Assembly (NCBI GenBank): GCA_002387845.1 | Contig: DGLB01000041.1 | Location: forward strand, 1 to 64,000 | Reading direction: 5' to 3' | Origin: Stenotrophomonas maltophilia | GTDB taxonomy: Bacteria > Pseudomonadota > Gammaproteobacteria > Xanthomonadales > Xanthomonadaceae | Length of the DNA stretch: 64,000 bases | In this document: one piece after another, positions 26,537 to 35,393 of the stretch | Layout: each line of letters opens with the position of its first letter | Position numbering within the stretch: the stretch's first letter is position 1 | Translations under genes and position numbers: made by a program | Notes under the pieces: generated by a model | Database searches by the model: none | The model's input: only the letters and a program-made list of their open reading frames with translations | What the model was told of the DNA's origin: nothing

Positions 26537-28858
26537 ATGAATACCCGCCACGACACCAGCTCCGGCACCCCGGACATCCTGCCGCGCCCGGATTTCCACT
26601 TCCACGGCCAGGTCGGACGCACCTACCAGGATTCGGACCCGGCGCAGTTTCCGCAGCCGGTCCAGGCTCCCAAGGGTGCCCCCAACATCGTGCTGATCCT
26701 GCTGGACGATGTGGGCTTCGGGCAGTTCAGTACCTTTGGCGGTGGCGTGCCCTCGCCCACCATGGACCGGCTGGCGGCCGAGGGACTGCGTTACAACCAC
26801 TTCCACACCACCGCGCTGTGCAGCCCGACACGGGCAGCACTCATCACCGGCCGCAATCATCACTCGGCTTCGTTCGCCGGGATCACCGAGCTGGCCACCG
26901 GCTATGACGGCTACTGCTGCGTGCTGCCGCGCAGCTGCGGCACCATCGGCGAGGTGCTGCGCCAGAACGGCTACATGACCGCGTGGATCGGCAAGAACCA
27001 CAACACGCCCACCTGGGAGTTGAGTGCGGCCGGTCCGTTCGATCGCTGGGCAAATGGATTGGGCTTTGACTACTTCTACGGCTTCAATGCCGGCGACATG
27101 AACCACTGGAACCCGCTGCTGTTCGAGAACCGTGATCTGGTGCCGGCCTCGGATGACCCGGACTACCACCTCACCGAGGACCTGGCCGACAAGGCGATTG
27201 CCTGGGTACGCCGGGCCAAGAGCATCGCGCCGGACCGGCCCTACTTCCTGTATGTGGCTCCCGGCGCCACGCATGCACCGCACCAGGCACCGCAGGCGTG
27301 GATCGACAGGTTCAAAGGCCAGTTCGACATGGGCTGGGACGCTTACCGCGAACAAACCCTGGAACGCCAGAAGAAACTGGGCGTGGTGCCGGCCGACACC
27401 GACTTGACCGAGCGTTCGCCCGGGCTGCCGGCGTGGGAAGGGCTGGAGCCGGACCAGAAGGCCGTGTATGCCCGCATGATGGAAGTGTTCGCCGGGTACG
27501 GCGCGCAGGTGGATGCTGCGATGGGTCGGGTGATCGATGCGGTGAAGGCGCTGCCCGACGCCGACAACACGATCATTCTCTACATTGCCGGCGACAACGG
27601 CTCCAGTGCAGAGGGCGGGCTGGAAGGCTCGCTCAATGAGAACCTGTTCTTCAACGGCTTCTCCGAAAAGTGGCAGGACAACTTCGTGGTCATGCACGAA
27701 CTGGGCGGGCCGAAGCACTTCAACCACTTCCCGTCGTCCTGGGCGCACGCGATGAACACGCCGTTCCAGTGGACCAAGCAGGTGGCCAGTCATTTCGGCG
27801 GCACCCGCAATCCGCTGATCATCAGCTGGCCCGAACGCATCAAGGACAAAGGCGCACTGCGCGAGCAGTTCCTGCATGTGATCGATATCGTGCCCACGCT
27901 GTACGAGGTGTGCGGGGTGACCGCACCGCGCGAGTTGAACGGTATTCCGCAGAAGGATATTGAAGGCATCAGCTTCGCGTTCAGCTTCGAACAGGGCGAC
28001 GCACCCAGCAAACGGCGTACGCAGTACTTCGAACTGGGCGTCAACCGCGGGCTGTACCACGACGGCTGGATGGCCTCGGCCCCCAGCTTCGCGCCGTGGA
28101 TTCCCAACCGCTCTGAAGACTGGACGCCGGACCAGCAGGTGTGGGAACTGTACAAGCTGGATGGCGACTTTTCGCAGGCGCATGACCTGGCTGCACAGCA
28201 CCCGGACAAACTACGCGAGCTGCAGGACCTGTGGTGGGTGGAAGCGGCCAAGTACAGCGTGCTGCCGCTGGACTGGCGCGCGGTGATCCGCATGAACGCC
28301 GAAGCGATGGGCCGGCCCAGCCTGGTGGGCAAGCGTACCCAGGTGACCTATTACCCCGGCATGGTGGCGCTGCCCGATGCGGCCTGCCTGCCGATGCTCA
28401 ACAAGTCGTGGAAGATCATCGCGCAGGTAGAGGTGCCGGCCAATGCCGAAGGCATGATCATCACCCAGGGCGGTTCGGAAGGGGGCTACGGGTTGTACAT
28501 GAAGGAAGGCAAGCCGGCCTTCGTCTACAACTTCCTCGGCCAGGAGCGCCCCGTTTTCACTGCGGAGAAAGCACTGCCGCCGGGCAAGGCGCACATCGAG
28601 GCGCGCTTCGACTACGACGGCGGCGGCATGGGCAAGGGAGGCACGCTCACGCTTGCCGTGGACGGCCAGACCGTAGCCAGCGGCCGCCTGGAGCGCACCA
28701 TTCCGATCCAGTTCTCCATTGGCGAAGGCCTGGATGTCGGGCTGGACACCGGGTCGGCAGTGGACTGGAGCTACACGCTGCCATTCCGCTTCACCGGCAC
28801 CATCGACCACGTGGATGTGGAGATCTACCCGGAGAAGACGGCCGCCACCTCAGGGTGA
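26537..28858 (+). CDS. Arylsulfatase
   Basis: A 773-residue sulfatase hydrolysing sulfate esters. The start MNTRHDTSSGTPDILPRPDF at 26537 is chosen because sequence before it in the same frame is not sulfatase-like and overlaps the transporter fragment. The metal-binding N-terminus (IVLILLDDVGFG, Asp57-Asp58) and the formylglycine site Cys95-Ser-Pro-Thr-Arg99 are intact. The active cysteine must be converted by a formylglycine-generating enzyme, not encoded here. A C-terminal beta-rich domain of about 200 residues extends it beyond classical 530-residue arylsulfatases. No signal peptide is evident. Its 3' end overlaps the convergent gene by nine bases. Confidence 0.93.
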   Translation: MNTRHDTSSGTPDILPRPDFHFHGQVGRTYQDSDPAQFPQPVQAPKGAPNIVLILLDDVGFGQFSTFGGGVPSPTMDRLAAEGLRYNHFHTTALCSPTRAALITGRNHHSASFAGITELATGYDGYCCVLPRSCGTIGEVLRQNGYMTAWIGKNHNTPTWELSAAGPFDRWANGLGFDYFYGFNAGDMNHWNPLLFENRDLVPASDDPDYHLTEDLADKAIAWVRRAKSIAPDRPYFLYVAPGATHAPHQAPQAWIDRFKGQFDMGWDAYREQTLERQKKLGVVPADTDLTERSPGLPAWEGLEPDQKAVYARMMEVFAGYGAQVDAAMGRVIDAVKALPDADNTIILYIAGDNGSSAEGGLEGSLNENLFFNGFSEKWQDNFVVMHELGGPKHFNHFPSSWAHAMNTPFQWTKQVASHFGGTRNPLIISWPERIKDKGALREQFLHVIDIVPTLYEVCGVTAPRELNGIPQKDIEGISFAFSFEQGDAPSKRRTQYFELGVNRGLYHDGWMASAPSFAPWIPNRSEDWTPDQQVWELYKLDGDFSQAHDLAAQHPDKLRELQDLWWVEAAKYSVLPLDWRAVIRMNAEAMGRPSLVGKRTQVTYYPGMVALPDAACLPMLNKSWKIIAQVEVPANAEGMIITQGGSEGGYGLYMKEGKPAFVYNFLGQERPVFTAEKALPPGKAHIEARFDYDGGGMGKGGTLTLAVDGQTVASGRLERTIPIQFSIGEGLDVGLDTGSAVDWSYTLPFRFTGTIDHVDVEIYPEKTAATSG

Positions 28859-30106
28859 CGGCGGCGCGTACTCAAAGCGCAGCTCACGCATGCCCTTGCC
28901 CACCGCAGGCGTCACCGGTTCGATGCCGTCGCAGCCGTCGGCCAGCTTGCCGTCGATGCCCATCTGCGGCAGGCCGCAGCTGCCGTTGCTGACAATGCCC
29001 AGCTGCGGCAGGATCTCACGGGTGAAGGCTTCGCCGGCCTTGCGGATCTCGGCGCGACCGAGGGCGGCCGCCTCCGACATGTAGCGGACCTCAATACCGT
29101 GCAGGCGGTCGGCCAGCATCACGAACGCGTAGGTGTGGGGCATGCCGTCGCGTTCGAAGCTGAAATCCACCTGATACGCCGTGACCGCACTGGGCCTTGG
29201 CTGGTGATGCGGAGAGGTTTTTCCAGGAGCCTTCACCGGGATGCTGAAGGTGGAGATCGCCGACATCGGCGGCTCGGTCAACTTGCCATCCCACACGCGC
29301 AGCAACGCGTCACGCTCCTGCTCGGCCCGTGCCGCCACGTCCTGCTGGGACACAATGCCCACCGGGAAGAGGTATACGTCGATCCAGCCCGTGTTGTCAT
29401 TCGGACGCTGATAGCGCAGCGACGCGCCGTAGGGGGCTTCGTCGAACCGGTTTTCGTAAACGAATTCCCAGTTGCCGATACGCTCCGGGAAAGTTACCGA
29501 GGTCTCGCGCAGGAAACCGCCCAGGAACGGCACCTCGTCCGGCGTCTCGTTCACACGGGTGAGCCGCGCGGCCAGACAATCGGTCACCACCGGCGTGAGG
29601 TGCCGGTCCAGACGGCCGGCCTTCTGTTCGGCAATCAGCGCATCCATCTGCGCGATGCGCAGTTCCGGGTGCTTCGCCAGCATCACGCGGTAGACCTTGA
29701 TCGCGCTTTCCGCAGCGGCGACCTGTCGGGCCAGCTCGGGGGTGTCCGTGCCATGTTCGATCTGGAACGCGATGTTCCCGAACAGCATCTGCTGGGTCAG
29801 CTCGGTGGTGATCGGACTGCGATCCTTGTGCCCCTGCTCGGGCAGATCCATCACGTCACACAGGTTGACCTCGAACTCGCCGTTGTTCATCGCCCAATCG
29901 AGCAGCGCCTTCCGCACTTCCGGCGCGTCGGCTGCGTCTGGAGATTCCTCCAGCGCGCGGGTGTAGCGCAGGACCTTGGCGTGCGTGGATTCCTCGGCGT
30001 CGGCGGGCGCTGCCGGCTCTTCCGCCAGCAGCGGCCAGGCCAGGCCCAGGCAGAGCGGAAGCGCCAATGCGAGCGCAGTGCGGCGAAGCGCAGTGATGGA
30101 TGCCAT
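28850..30106 (-). CDS. Secreted protein of a duplicated family (copy A)
   Basis: A 418-residue protein with a signal peptide (ALALALPLCLGLAWPLLA) and no known catalytic motif. It is a paralogue of the gene at 33804: shared landmarks include an N-terminal RYTRALEE, a VNLCDVMDLPE segment, VPFLGGFLRETSVTFP, GWIDVYLFPVGIVSQQD and the closing RELRFEYA. Several conserved Cys suggest disulfides in the periplasm. AGGAATCAAGGACG precedes the ATG. I do not recognise the family. Confidence 0.8.
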   Translation of the reverse strand: MASITALRRTALALALPLCLGLAWPLLAEEPAAPADAEESTHAKVLRYTRALEESPDAADAPEVRKALLDWAMNNGEFEVNLCDVMDLPEQGHKDRSPITTELTQQMLFGNIAFQIEHGTDTPELARQVAAAESAIKVYRVMLAKHPELRIAQMDALIAEQKAGRLDRHLTPVVTDCLAARLTRVNETPDEVPFLGGFLRETSVTFPERIGNWEFVYENRFDEAPYGASLRYQRPNDNTGWIDVYLFPVGIVSQQDVAARAEQERDALLRVWDGKLTEPPMSAISTFSIPVKAPGKTSPHHQPRPSAVTAYQVDFSFERDGMPHTYAFVMLADRLHGIEVRYMSEAAALGRAEIRKAGEAFTREILPQLGIVSNGSCGLPQMGIDGKLADGCDGIEPVTPAVGKGMRELRFEYAPPSP

Positions 30107-30499
30107 CGTCCTTGATTCCTGTGTTGTCGGTTTCGGTCCGACTTGGAGGATAGCAAGGGTTGCGTGACGTGGTGGCGACGGGGATCACAGCAGGCAATAG
30201 CAGGAGTGCCAGAGCACGGCGGATCGACTCGCACACTTCATCGAATCGGGCGTGGAGAGTCCATTCTTTGTCGTGAATGACCTAATCAAGCAGTACAGCT
30301 ATTGTTTTCCGGCCGAAATCAACGACCATTGTTCCGAACACCGACGGAACAGACTCCATCTGGAACGTTACTGCGATGCCGCAACGCCAGCTCAGCGGCG
30401 CGTTGCCACACGGATGCTGAGAGGTCCGGTGCTCTCCATTACCAGTCACCTTGCCGCGTCAACGGCAACGTCCATTGAGAAGCAGTCACAGAGGCACCC
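30107..30499. other. Intergenic region without clear content
   Basis: About 390 bp between copy A of the secreted family and the small gene at 30500. An 83-codon frame from GTG 30252 overlaps the next start by ATGA but lacks a ribosome binding site, and I see no repeat, terminator or promoter I could defend. Confidence 0.4.
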
Positions 30500-30826
30500 A
30501 TGATTCCCGAACAGTTCCGAGAATTCATGCAAGAGCTGAAGCATGCGACCGAAAACGGCGAGGCGCGATGGGAAACATCGCTGATAAACGGCTACACCTG
30601 CGAGAAGGACGAGTTCAGCTTCGGCATCTGGCATCAACGGCATGAGCACAACGGCATGGACGTCATCGGATTCACAGTGTCCGCCCCTTCAGGTCGCACT
30701 CGCTTCCTGGTTGAAGGAAACGAGGCCGATTTCGCCAGCATGAGCGACATCTATGCGGCGGCCTCCGCCGCAGCCAACCGTTTTCCAGAAAGGCTCAAGG
30801 GGCTGTTCCAGGCGCATGGAAATTGA
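30500..30826 (+). CDS. Hypothetical small protein
   Basis: A 108-residue soluble protein (MIPEQFREFMQELKHATENG) with a ribosome binding site AGAGG six bases upstream. No signal peptide and no domain I recognise; a beta-strand-rich centre is followed by a helical end (DIYAAASAAANRFPERLKGLF). It is convergent with the BNR-repeat gene, 25 bp away. The size and lack of motifs fit small immunity or adaptor proteins, but nothing proves it. Confidence 0.6.
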   Translation: MIPEQFREFMQELKHATENGEARWETSLINGYTCEKDEFSFGIWHQRHEHNGMDVIGFTVSAPSGRTRFLVEGNEADFASMSDIYAAASAAANRFPERLKGLFQAHGN

Positions 30827-30851
30827 TTGAAGGCAGGCAATACGCCGCGGC

Positions 30852-32462
30852 CTACTGTGCGGAGAACTCCACGTTCCACTTGCCGTCGCGCAGCGCTAGA
30901 ATGCTGGAATCCCGCGTCATGCAGAACACGGGCACCTGGGTGCTCACGCGCATGGGCTGGCAGTTGAATGGCGCATCCCCCACGTGGTCCCAGTCGTTCT
31001 TTCTGGACGAGAAGCTGTACAACTCCCAGACACCACTGAACGCATTCGCGTTCCAGCGGAAGGCCCAGCCAGAGGTCGCGGTATCCATCTGCACATCCCC
31101 GATGACGTAGGGCGGGCGGCCGATCTGCTGCCAGGTGTCGCCCTTGTCGGTGGAGTAATACACCTTGGAGAATGCGCCCTGCCCCCACAGTGCAGACACC
31201 ACGCCCGTGCTGGGATTGACTCGCAGCGAGGAAGTGCGCGCGCGGGGCGGAATGGCCTTCCACTGCCCGGACGCCAGGTCCAGGCGCTGGGGCGTATTGC
31301 CGGCCAGCACGTAGTACTGGCCATTGACCAGCTGCCCCTGCGGTCCGGCCCACGCCCACATGTCATTGATGTCCATGGCGAACTCGCGTGCGAGCTTCAG
31401 ATCACCCAGATCATCTGCGCGTGCCAGAAGGACGCGCAGGCGCACGGTTCGGGGCACAAACGGCATGTTGAGGATGGGATTGGGAACCCGGATGGCGCCT
31501 TCCTTGAAAGGATCGGTGTTTTCGACCGTGGTCACCAGCCAGTAGCCGTCCGCGTGGTCGATATCCATCACCGACTGCTTGCTGCCCAGTGCCGCCAGCT
31601 CGTTCCAGGTGGCTCCGCCGTCCCGGCTTTCGCGGATATGCCCGTCGTCACTGCCCGCCAGCAGGCGGCCGTCGTGCGCTTCCACCGAGGTGATCTGGCG
31701 CAAGGTATCCATCCCCATGTTGCTCCAGTGACCGTCGGGGGTGCGCTTGCGCAGTTGCCCGAAGTCGGCGGGGAAATACAGGGTGCCGTCGGGTAACACG
31801 GCGGGCTCGTCCTGAGACGGGAGCGTGACTGTGCGAGCCAAGCGCACGAACGCCTCCGGGTCCTCGGCGGACAGCAGCGCATTGATGGTGGAGGGTTTAT
31901 TGACCTTGCGATCGTGGGCGATCAGCAGGTCGCCGACGAGGCCCAGTCCGGAGCCGACGTAGGCCCTTTCCATCGGGGAAGACATCGCCACGTCCACCGG
32001 AATGGGCGCGGGGTCCACCAGCTGCGACGCGAAGTTGCGGGATGCGGCGGCCACCGCGTCCTGCCGGCTGGCGTGCGCGATGGGCAGCATCACCGTCTTG
32101 TAGCCGCCGACATCGACAGACACATAGTCGCCCAGGTCCGTCACCCGCCCTGGCTTGATTTCGAAGGTGGGGCCGTCCTTCCACTCCAACGCGCCCCAGC
32201 CGGTGATGCGGTAGCTGCCTGCGGGCAGCCAGTCGCCAATGGCCTGCATCTTGGCCACGGCGGGGACGTCCGCCGCCATGATGATGCGGATCTCGCGCTT
32301 GCTGCCAACCGGGGTGACCACCAGCATGTCCTGTCCACCCTTGGAGAAGGACATGTAAGCGTAGCCATGCGTGGCCACGAGCTTGGCGGGGTCTTTAGAC
32401 GCACCGGACGCGATACAGGGCACTGCGAACAACACCACCACCGCGAACATCCAGCTGCGCAT
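30852..32462 (-). CDS. Secreted BNR/Asp-box repeat protein
   Basis: A 536-residue exported protein: signal peptide (MFAVVVLFAVPCIASGA), a 170-residue N-terminal domain, then a beta-propeller with Asp boxes (SRDGGATWNEL, STDKGDTWQQIG). Asp-box propellers occur in sialidases and in binding proteins; the catalytic residues of sialidases are not evident, so binding is as likely as hydrolysis. The ATG at 32462 follows AGGAGAAA. Part of the gene is duplicated as a fragment at 33655-33783. Confidence 0.8.
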   Translation of the reverse strand: MRSWMFAVVVLFAVPCIASGASKDPAKLVATHGYAYMSFSKGGQDMLVVTPVGSKREIRIIMAADVPAVAKMQAIGDWLPAGSYRITGWGALEWKDGPTFEIKPGRVTDLGDYVSVDVGGYKTVMLPIAHASRQDAVAAASRNFASQLVDPAPIPVDVAMSSPMERAYVGSGLGLVGDLLIAHDRKVNKPSTINALLSAEDPEAFVRLARTVTLPSQDEPAVLPDGTLYFPADFGQLRKRTPDGHWSNMGMDTLRQITSVEAHDGRLLAGSDDGHIRESRDGGATWNELAALGSKQSVMDIDHADGYWLVTTVENTDPFKEGAIRVPNPILNMPFVPRTVRLRVLLARADDLGDLKLAREFAMDINDMWAWAGPQGQLVNGQYYVLAGNTPQRLDLASGQWKAIPPRARTSSLRVNPSTGVVSALWGQGAFSKVYYSTDKGDTWQQIGRPPYVIGDVQMDTATSGWAFRWNANAFSGVWELYSFSSRKNDWDHVGDAPFNCQPMRVSTQVPVFCMTRDSSILALRDGKWNVEFSAQ

Positions 32463-32604
32463 GCGACTTTCTCCTGAAGTCCGGTCACACCGACCGGCAG
32501 GTGAGAACAACCGTTGGATTGGCCTGAATCAACTGACCTCGCGCCGCTCCCCAGCGGTCCGCGCTGTCGGCGATATTACTGACTGGCCGGGGCGGCGTGA
32601 AGAA

Positions 32605-32644
32605 GGCGGACGTAGGGACGGGCACTGAAAACAGCAGTCTTCAT
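32605..32644 (-). pseudogene. 40-bp copy of the start of ldhA
   Basis: Starting with ATG at 32644 the minus strand reads MKTAVFSARPY, identical to the first 11 residues of LdhA (21664), with about five synonymous or near-synonymous changes in the DNA. The similarity stops after roughly 12 codons. It looks like the last trace of an ldhA-like paralogue or of a recombination event. Confidence 0.5.
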
Positions 32645-32706
32645 GGGGTTGCCTTGGCCAGACGTGATCCCGGTAAACCGGAATGCCACCCCGGAGAATA
32701 TCCAGC

Positions 32707-33102
32707 ATGCGCGCCTTGTCACGCGCCCGACTACTGACCCTCGCAACCACCGTGCTGATCGTGGTGATGGCATGCAACCCGCAGCTGTTACCCCTGGTGC
32801 CAGTGCTGGATGCCGTGGGCGCGGATGTGCTGGTGCTATTACTGGGCGTGCAGCTTGTTGCTCTGGCACCGTGGCTGCGCGCACAAGTAGCCGCTCAGCT
32901 TAGACTGGCGCGTTCGGTACCCGGAAACGCGCCCGATGGGCGCACTACTCCAACGGAACGTTTGGCATTTCTTTCAACCACACGTAGTTGCTCCGCGCAC
33001 CATCGGAGTCAACGTACCCGATACTCAAGGCATATGTCTTTCCAGCTTCGACAGTCGCCTCGAAATCGAACTTCATGCTCATGGCCAAGAGAGACTTTTT
33101 GA
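32707..33102 (+). CDS. Small hydrophobic protein, 3' end doubtful
   Basis: The frame from ATG 32707 encodes MRALSRARLLTLATTVLIVV and a second hydrophobic stretch (ADVLVLLLGVQLVALAPWL), so a protein with two membrane segments of about 75 residues is plausible; a GGAG lies upstream but rather far away. After that the frame runs antisense into the next gene for 158 bp, where its sequence is Arg/Ser-rich and unlikely to be real. The gene is probably truncated at its 3' end. Confidence 0.4.
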   Translation: MRALSRARLLTLATTVLIVVMACNPQLLPLVPVLDAVGADVLVLLLGVQLVALAPWLRAQVAAQLRLARSVPGNAPDGRTTPTERLAFLSTTRSCSAHHRSQRTRYSRHMSFQLRQSPRNRTSCSWPRETF

Positions 33103-33442
33103 GCAGTAATGGATGTGCAACACCGGAGTCCAGGGGCACCGGATTGGATACATGACCCTTGGGAAAAGGAGCCATGTGCATGTTGGCGGAGAAGAAGCGA
33201 TGTTTCCCTGGAAGAATCTGCACAGGCCGCTGGAACATGCATCCCGTCAGGCAGGAAAACCCCGCCTTACGGCCATCGATGACAAGCACCATCGCAATGT
33301 CGCTCGGATGGAGAAGCGAAGCGACCTGCTCCCTTGGCAGTTCAGGGCCATCGTAAAGCCGGATGACATTGGGCCGCTCTGCGAAAGCAGACATAGGCAG
33401 CATGGATAAAGCCACCGCCAGCAGCAGTTTCGTATAGGACAT
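32945..33442 (-). CDS. Secreted hypothetical protein
   Basis: A 165-residue exported protein with a clear signal peptide (LLLAVALSMLPMSAFA) and a beta-rich mature part. Two Cys (FSCLTGCMF) may form a disulfide. I see no catalytic motif and no family. Compared with its neighbours the base composition is a little lower in GC. The ribosome binding site is weak. Confidence 0.65.
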   Translation of the reverse strand: MSYTKLLLAVALSMLPMSAFAERPNVIRLYDGPELPREQVASLLHPSDIAMVLVIDGRKAGFSCLTGCMFQRPVQILPGKHRFFSANMHMAPFPKGHVSNPVPLDSGVAHPLLLKKSLLAMSMKFDFEATVEAGKTYALSIGYVDSDGARSNYVWLKEMPNVPLE

Positions 33443-33654
33443 GACGTCTCAGACCAGAGCACCCAACGACCGGACGGTCGCTCCTTATGGAACGACGCCT
33501 CCCTCTCCCGCACAGCCCGCCATACGGCGCGCTTCCCCGTGCAGATCGCGATCTTATGACAGCCCTATGTAGTAGGCAAGCCGGTACGAATCGACACCGC
33601 AAGGTCGGTGGGGATCTCGTTCGATAGACCCGCTTACGCTTGAGTAGTCCAAAA

Positions 33655-33783
33655 CGGGCTCAGGGTTCTCTGCGGCCAGCAAGACATAGATGGTGGAGGG
33701 CTTGTTGACCTTTCGATCCTGGGCGATCAGCAGGTCGCCGACCAGCCCAGCCCGGAGCTGACGCAGGTTCTTTCCATCGCCGG
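33655..33783 (-). pseudogene. Fragment of a second BNR-protein gene
   Basis: About 130 bp matching 31858-31990 inside the intact BNR gene: the minus strand encodes LVGDLLIAQDRKVNKPSTI against LVGDLLIAHDRKVNKPSTI. Similarity fades on both sides. It lies 20 bp from the stop of copy B of the secreted family, so a [family protein + BNR protein] pair was once duplicated and one BNR copy decayed. The rest of the 33443-33803 gap holds nothing else I can identify. Confidence 0.7.
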
Positions 33784-33803
33784 CGTCGACGACACTCTGT
33801 GGA

Positions 33804-35072
33804 TCAGCGAATGACCGGGTACTCAAAACGCAGTTCGCGACGGCCATCCAGTACTGCCGGCTGGATGGGGTCTTCGCCCACGCAGCCATCGGCCATCTGC
33901 CCATTGATCGCCATGTCGGGCGAGCCGCACCGTCCGGTGCTGGTGATGTCCACCTGCGGCAGCAGGGTGCGAGCGAAGTGCTCGGCCTCCTGCCGCACTT
34001 GTTTGCGGCTTAGCGTGTCGGCGTCGGCGCTATAGCGCAGCTTGATGGCGTACAGGCGATCGACCATGAAGACCAGCACCGAGTGGTAGCGCCTGCCGTT
34101 GTCCCGGTGGGTGTAGGTGAAATCAGCGGTGTACGCGGTGATCGTTTCGGGACGCGACTGCCGCCCGGCGGGAACGGACATTGCGCCCTTCAGCGGCACG
34201 CTGAATGTATCCAGGGCGCTCAGCGGTTCGCCGGTGGATACATCCCTCCAGGCAGTCACCAGCTGCTCACGTTCCGCCTTGGCCAACGTATCCAGATCCT
34301 GCTGGTTGATCGCGCCGATCGGGTAGAAGTACACATCCATCCAGCCGCTGACATCACCTTCGCGCTGGAAACGGACCGAAACACCGGACTGGAGTTCATC
34401 ATAGCGATGCTCGTTCTGCATGACCCAACCGGTGGGCACCTTCAGCGGATAGACCACGTGGGATTCGCGAAGGAAGCCACCGAGGAACGGGGGCGACCCA
34501 CCTTCGTCTCCCAGTGTGATTTTCTCTGTCAGGTTCTCTGCGCTGCACTCGCCCGCCAGCTTCTGCTCCACGTGTTCGCGGAGCTTGCCGCTGCGCTCGT
34601 GCTCGACGACAGGATCCAGTTCGGGCACTTTCCATTTCGGGTCATGCGCGAGGTAAGCCGCGTACACCTTCAAGGCGCTGCGTGCGCCTGCCAGCTGGCG
34701 CACCACCTCGTCGGCGTCCTGCGGGTGCTCGATCTGCCAGGCGACATTGCCGCCCATCATCTGCACCAGCAGCTCGCCGAACAGCGGCGCGTCATCCTTC
34801 TTGGGCAGGTCCAGGATGTCACAGACCAGCACCGTGTAGTCCGGCGTTTCCAGTATCCAGCGCAGCAACCAGTTGCGCATTTCCGGCGCGTTGGCTGCAA
34901 GCGGCGCAGCTTCGAGTGCGCGGGTGTAGCGCACGGCCCGGGCGGCATCGGTTTCGGTCTGGGTCGATGCGGCGGAGGTATCGGGCGCGGCGGCCCGGAG
35001 CTCGGACGCGGTGAATGTGGCCAGCGGCAGGGCAATGCCCAGCGCCAGGCGGTGAAGCCATGCGTTTGCCAT
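33804..35072 (-). CDS. Secreted protein of a duplicated family (copy B)
   Basis: A 422-residue exported protein, paralogue of the gene at 28850 (shared RYTRALE, VCDILDLPK, PPFLGGFLRESHVVYPL, GWMDVYFYPIGAINQQD, RRELRFEYP). The start MANAWLHRLALG at 35072 gives a signal peptide ending LRAA; the frame upstream runs into the tRNA gene. Function unknown. Copy A and copy B are clearly diverged, so the duplication is not recent. Confidence 0.8.
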   Translation of the reverse strand: MANAWLHRLALGIALPLATFTASELRAAAPDTSAASTQTETDAARAVRYTRALEAAPLAANAPEMRNWLLRWILETPDYTVLVCDILDLPKKDDAPLFGELLVQMMGGNVAWQIEHPQDADEVVRQLAGARSALKVYAAYLAHDPKWKVPELDPVVEHERSGKLREHVEQKLAGECSAENLTEKITLGDEGGSPPFLGGFLRESHVVYPLKVPTGWVMQNEHRYDELQSGVSVRFQREGDVSGWMDVYFYPIGAINQQDLDTLAKAEREQLVTAWRDVSTGEPLSALDTFSVPLKGAMSVPAGRQSRPETITAYTADFTYTHRDNGRRYHSVLVFMVDRLYAIKLRYSADADTLSRKQVRQEAEHFARTLLPQVDITSTGRCGSPDMAINGQMADGCVGEDPIQPAVLDGRRELRFEYPVIR

Positions 35073-35142
35073 CTTCCTTGAATCCCCTTCAGCCACCGGG
35101 GGTGGCCGCCGGGCCAAGCGTAGCAGGAGGCACCGCGCAAAC

Positions 35143-35172
35143 AAAAAGCCCCGACCAAGGCCAGGGCTTTTT
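35143..35172 (-). terminator. Terminator after tRNA-Thr
   Basis: AAAAAGCCC / GGGCTTTTT stem with A/T-runs on both flanks, eight bases from the 3' end of the tRNA gene. It can end the tRNA transcript before copy B of the secreted family. Confidence 0.85.
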
Positions 35173-35180
35173 GCTGAAAC

Positions 35181-35256
35181 TGGTGCCGGAAACAGGAGTC
35201 GAACCTGCGACCTACGCATTACGAATGCGCCGCTCTACCAACTGAGCTATTCCGGC
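35181..35256 (-). tRNA. tRNA-Thr (CGT)
   Basis: A 76-base cloverleaf on the minus strand with acceptor GCCGGAA / TTCCGGC, D-arm AGCTCAGTTGGTAGAGC, anticodon loop TTCGTAA (anticodon CGT, reading ACG), T-arm with GGTTCGACTCC and an encoded CCA end. Confidence 0.97.
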
Positions 35257-35393
35257 TTAGCAGGCAATTCTAAGGTGACCGCCCCTCAGGGTCAATCTGC
35301 CACGTCCACGTCGCAGTCTCCAGGCGCTGAACGGGCACCGGGCGTTGACGCAATCGACCGTAGAGTGGCGCAAAGCCTTGCTGGAACTGCCTG

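Noticed and set aside
30252..30503. 83-codon plus-strand frame overlapping the next start by ATGA
   Set aside because: GTG start without ribosome binding site and a translation with no recognisable features; kept only as a note on the intergenic gap.
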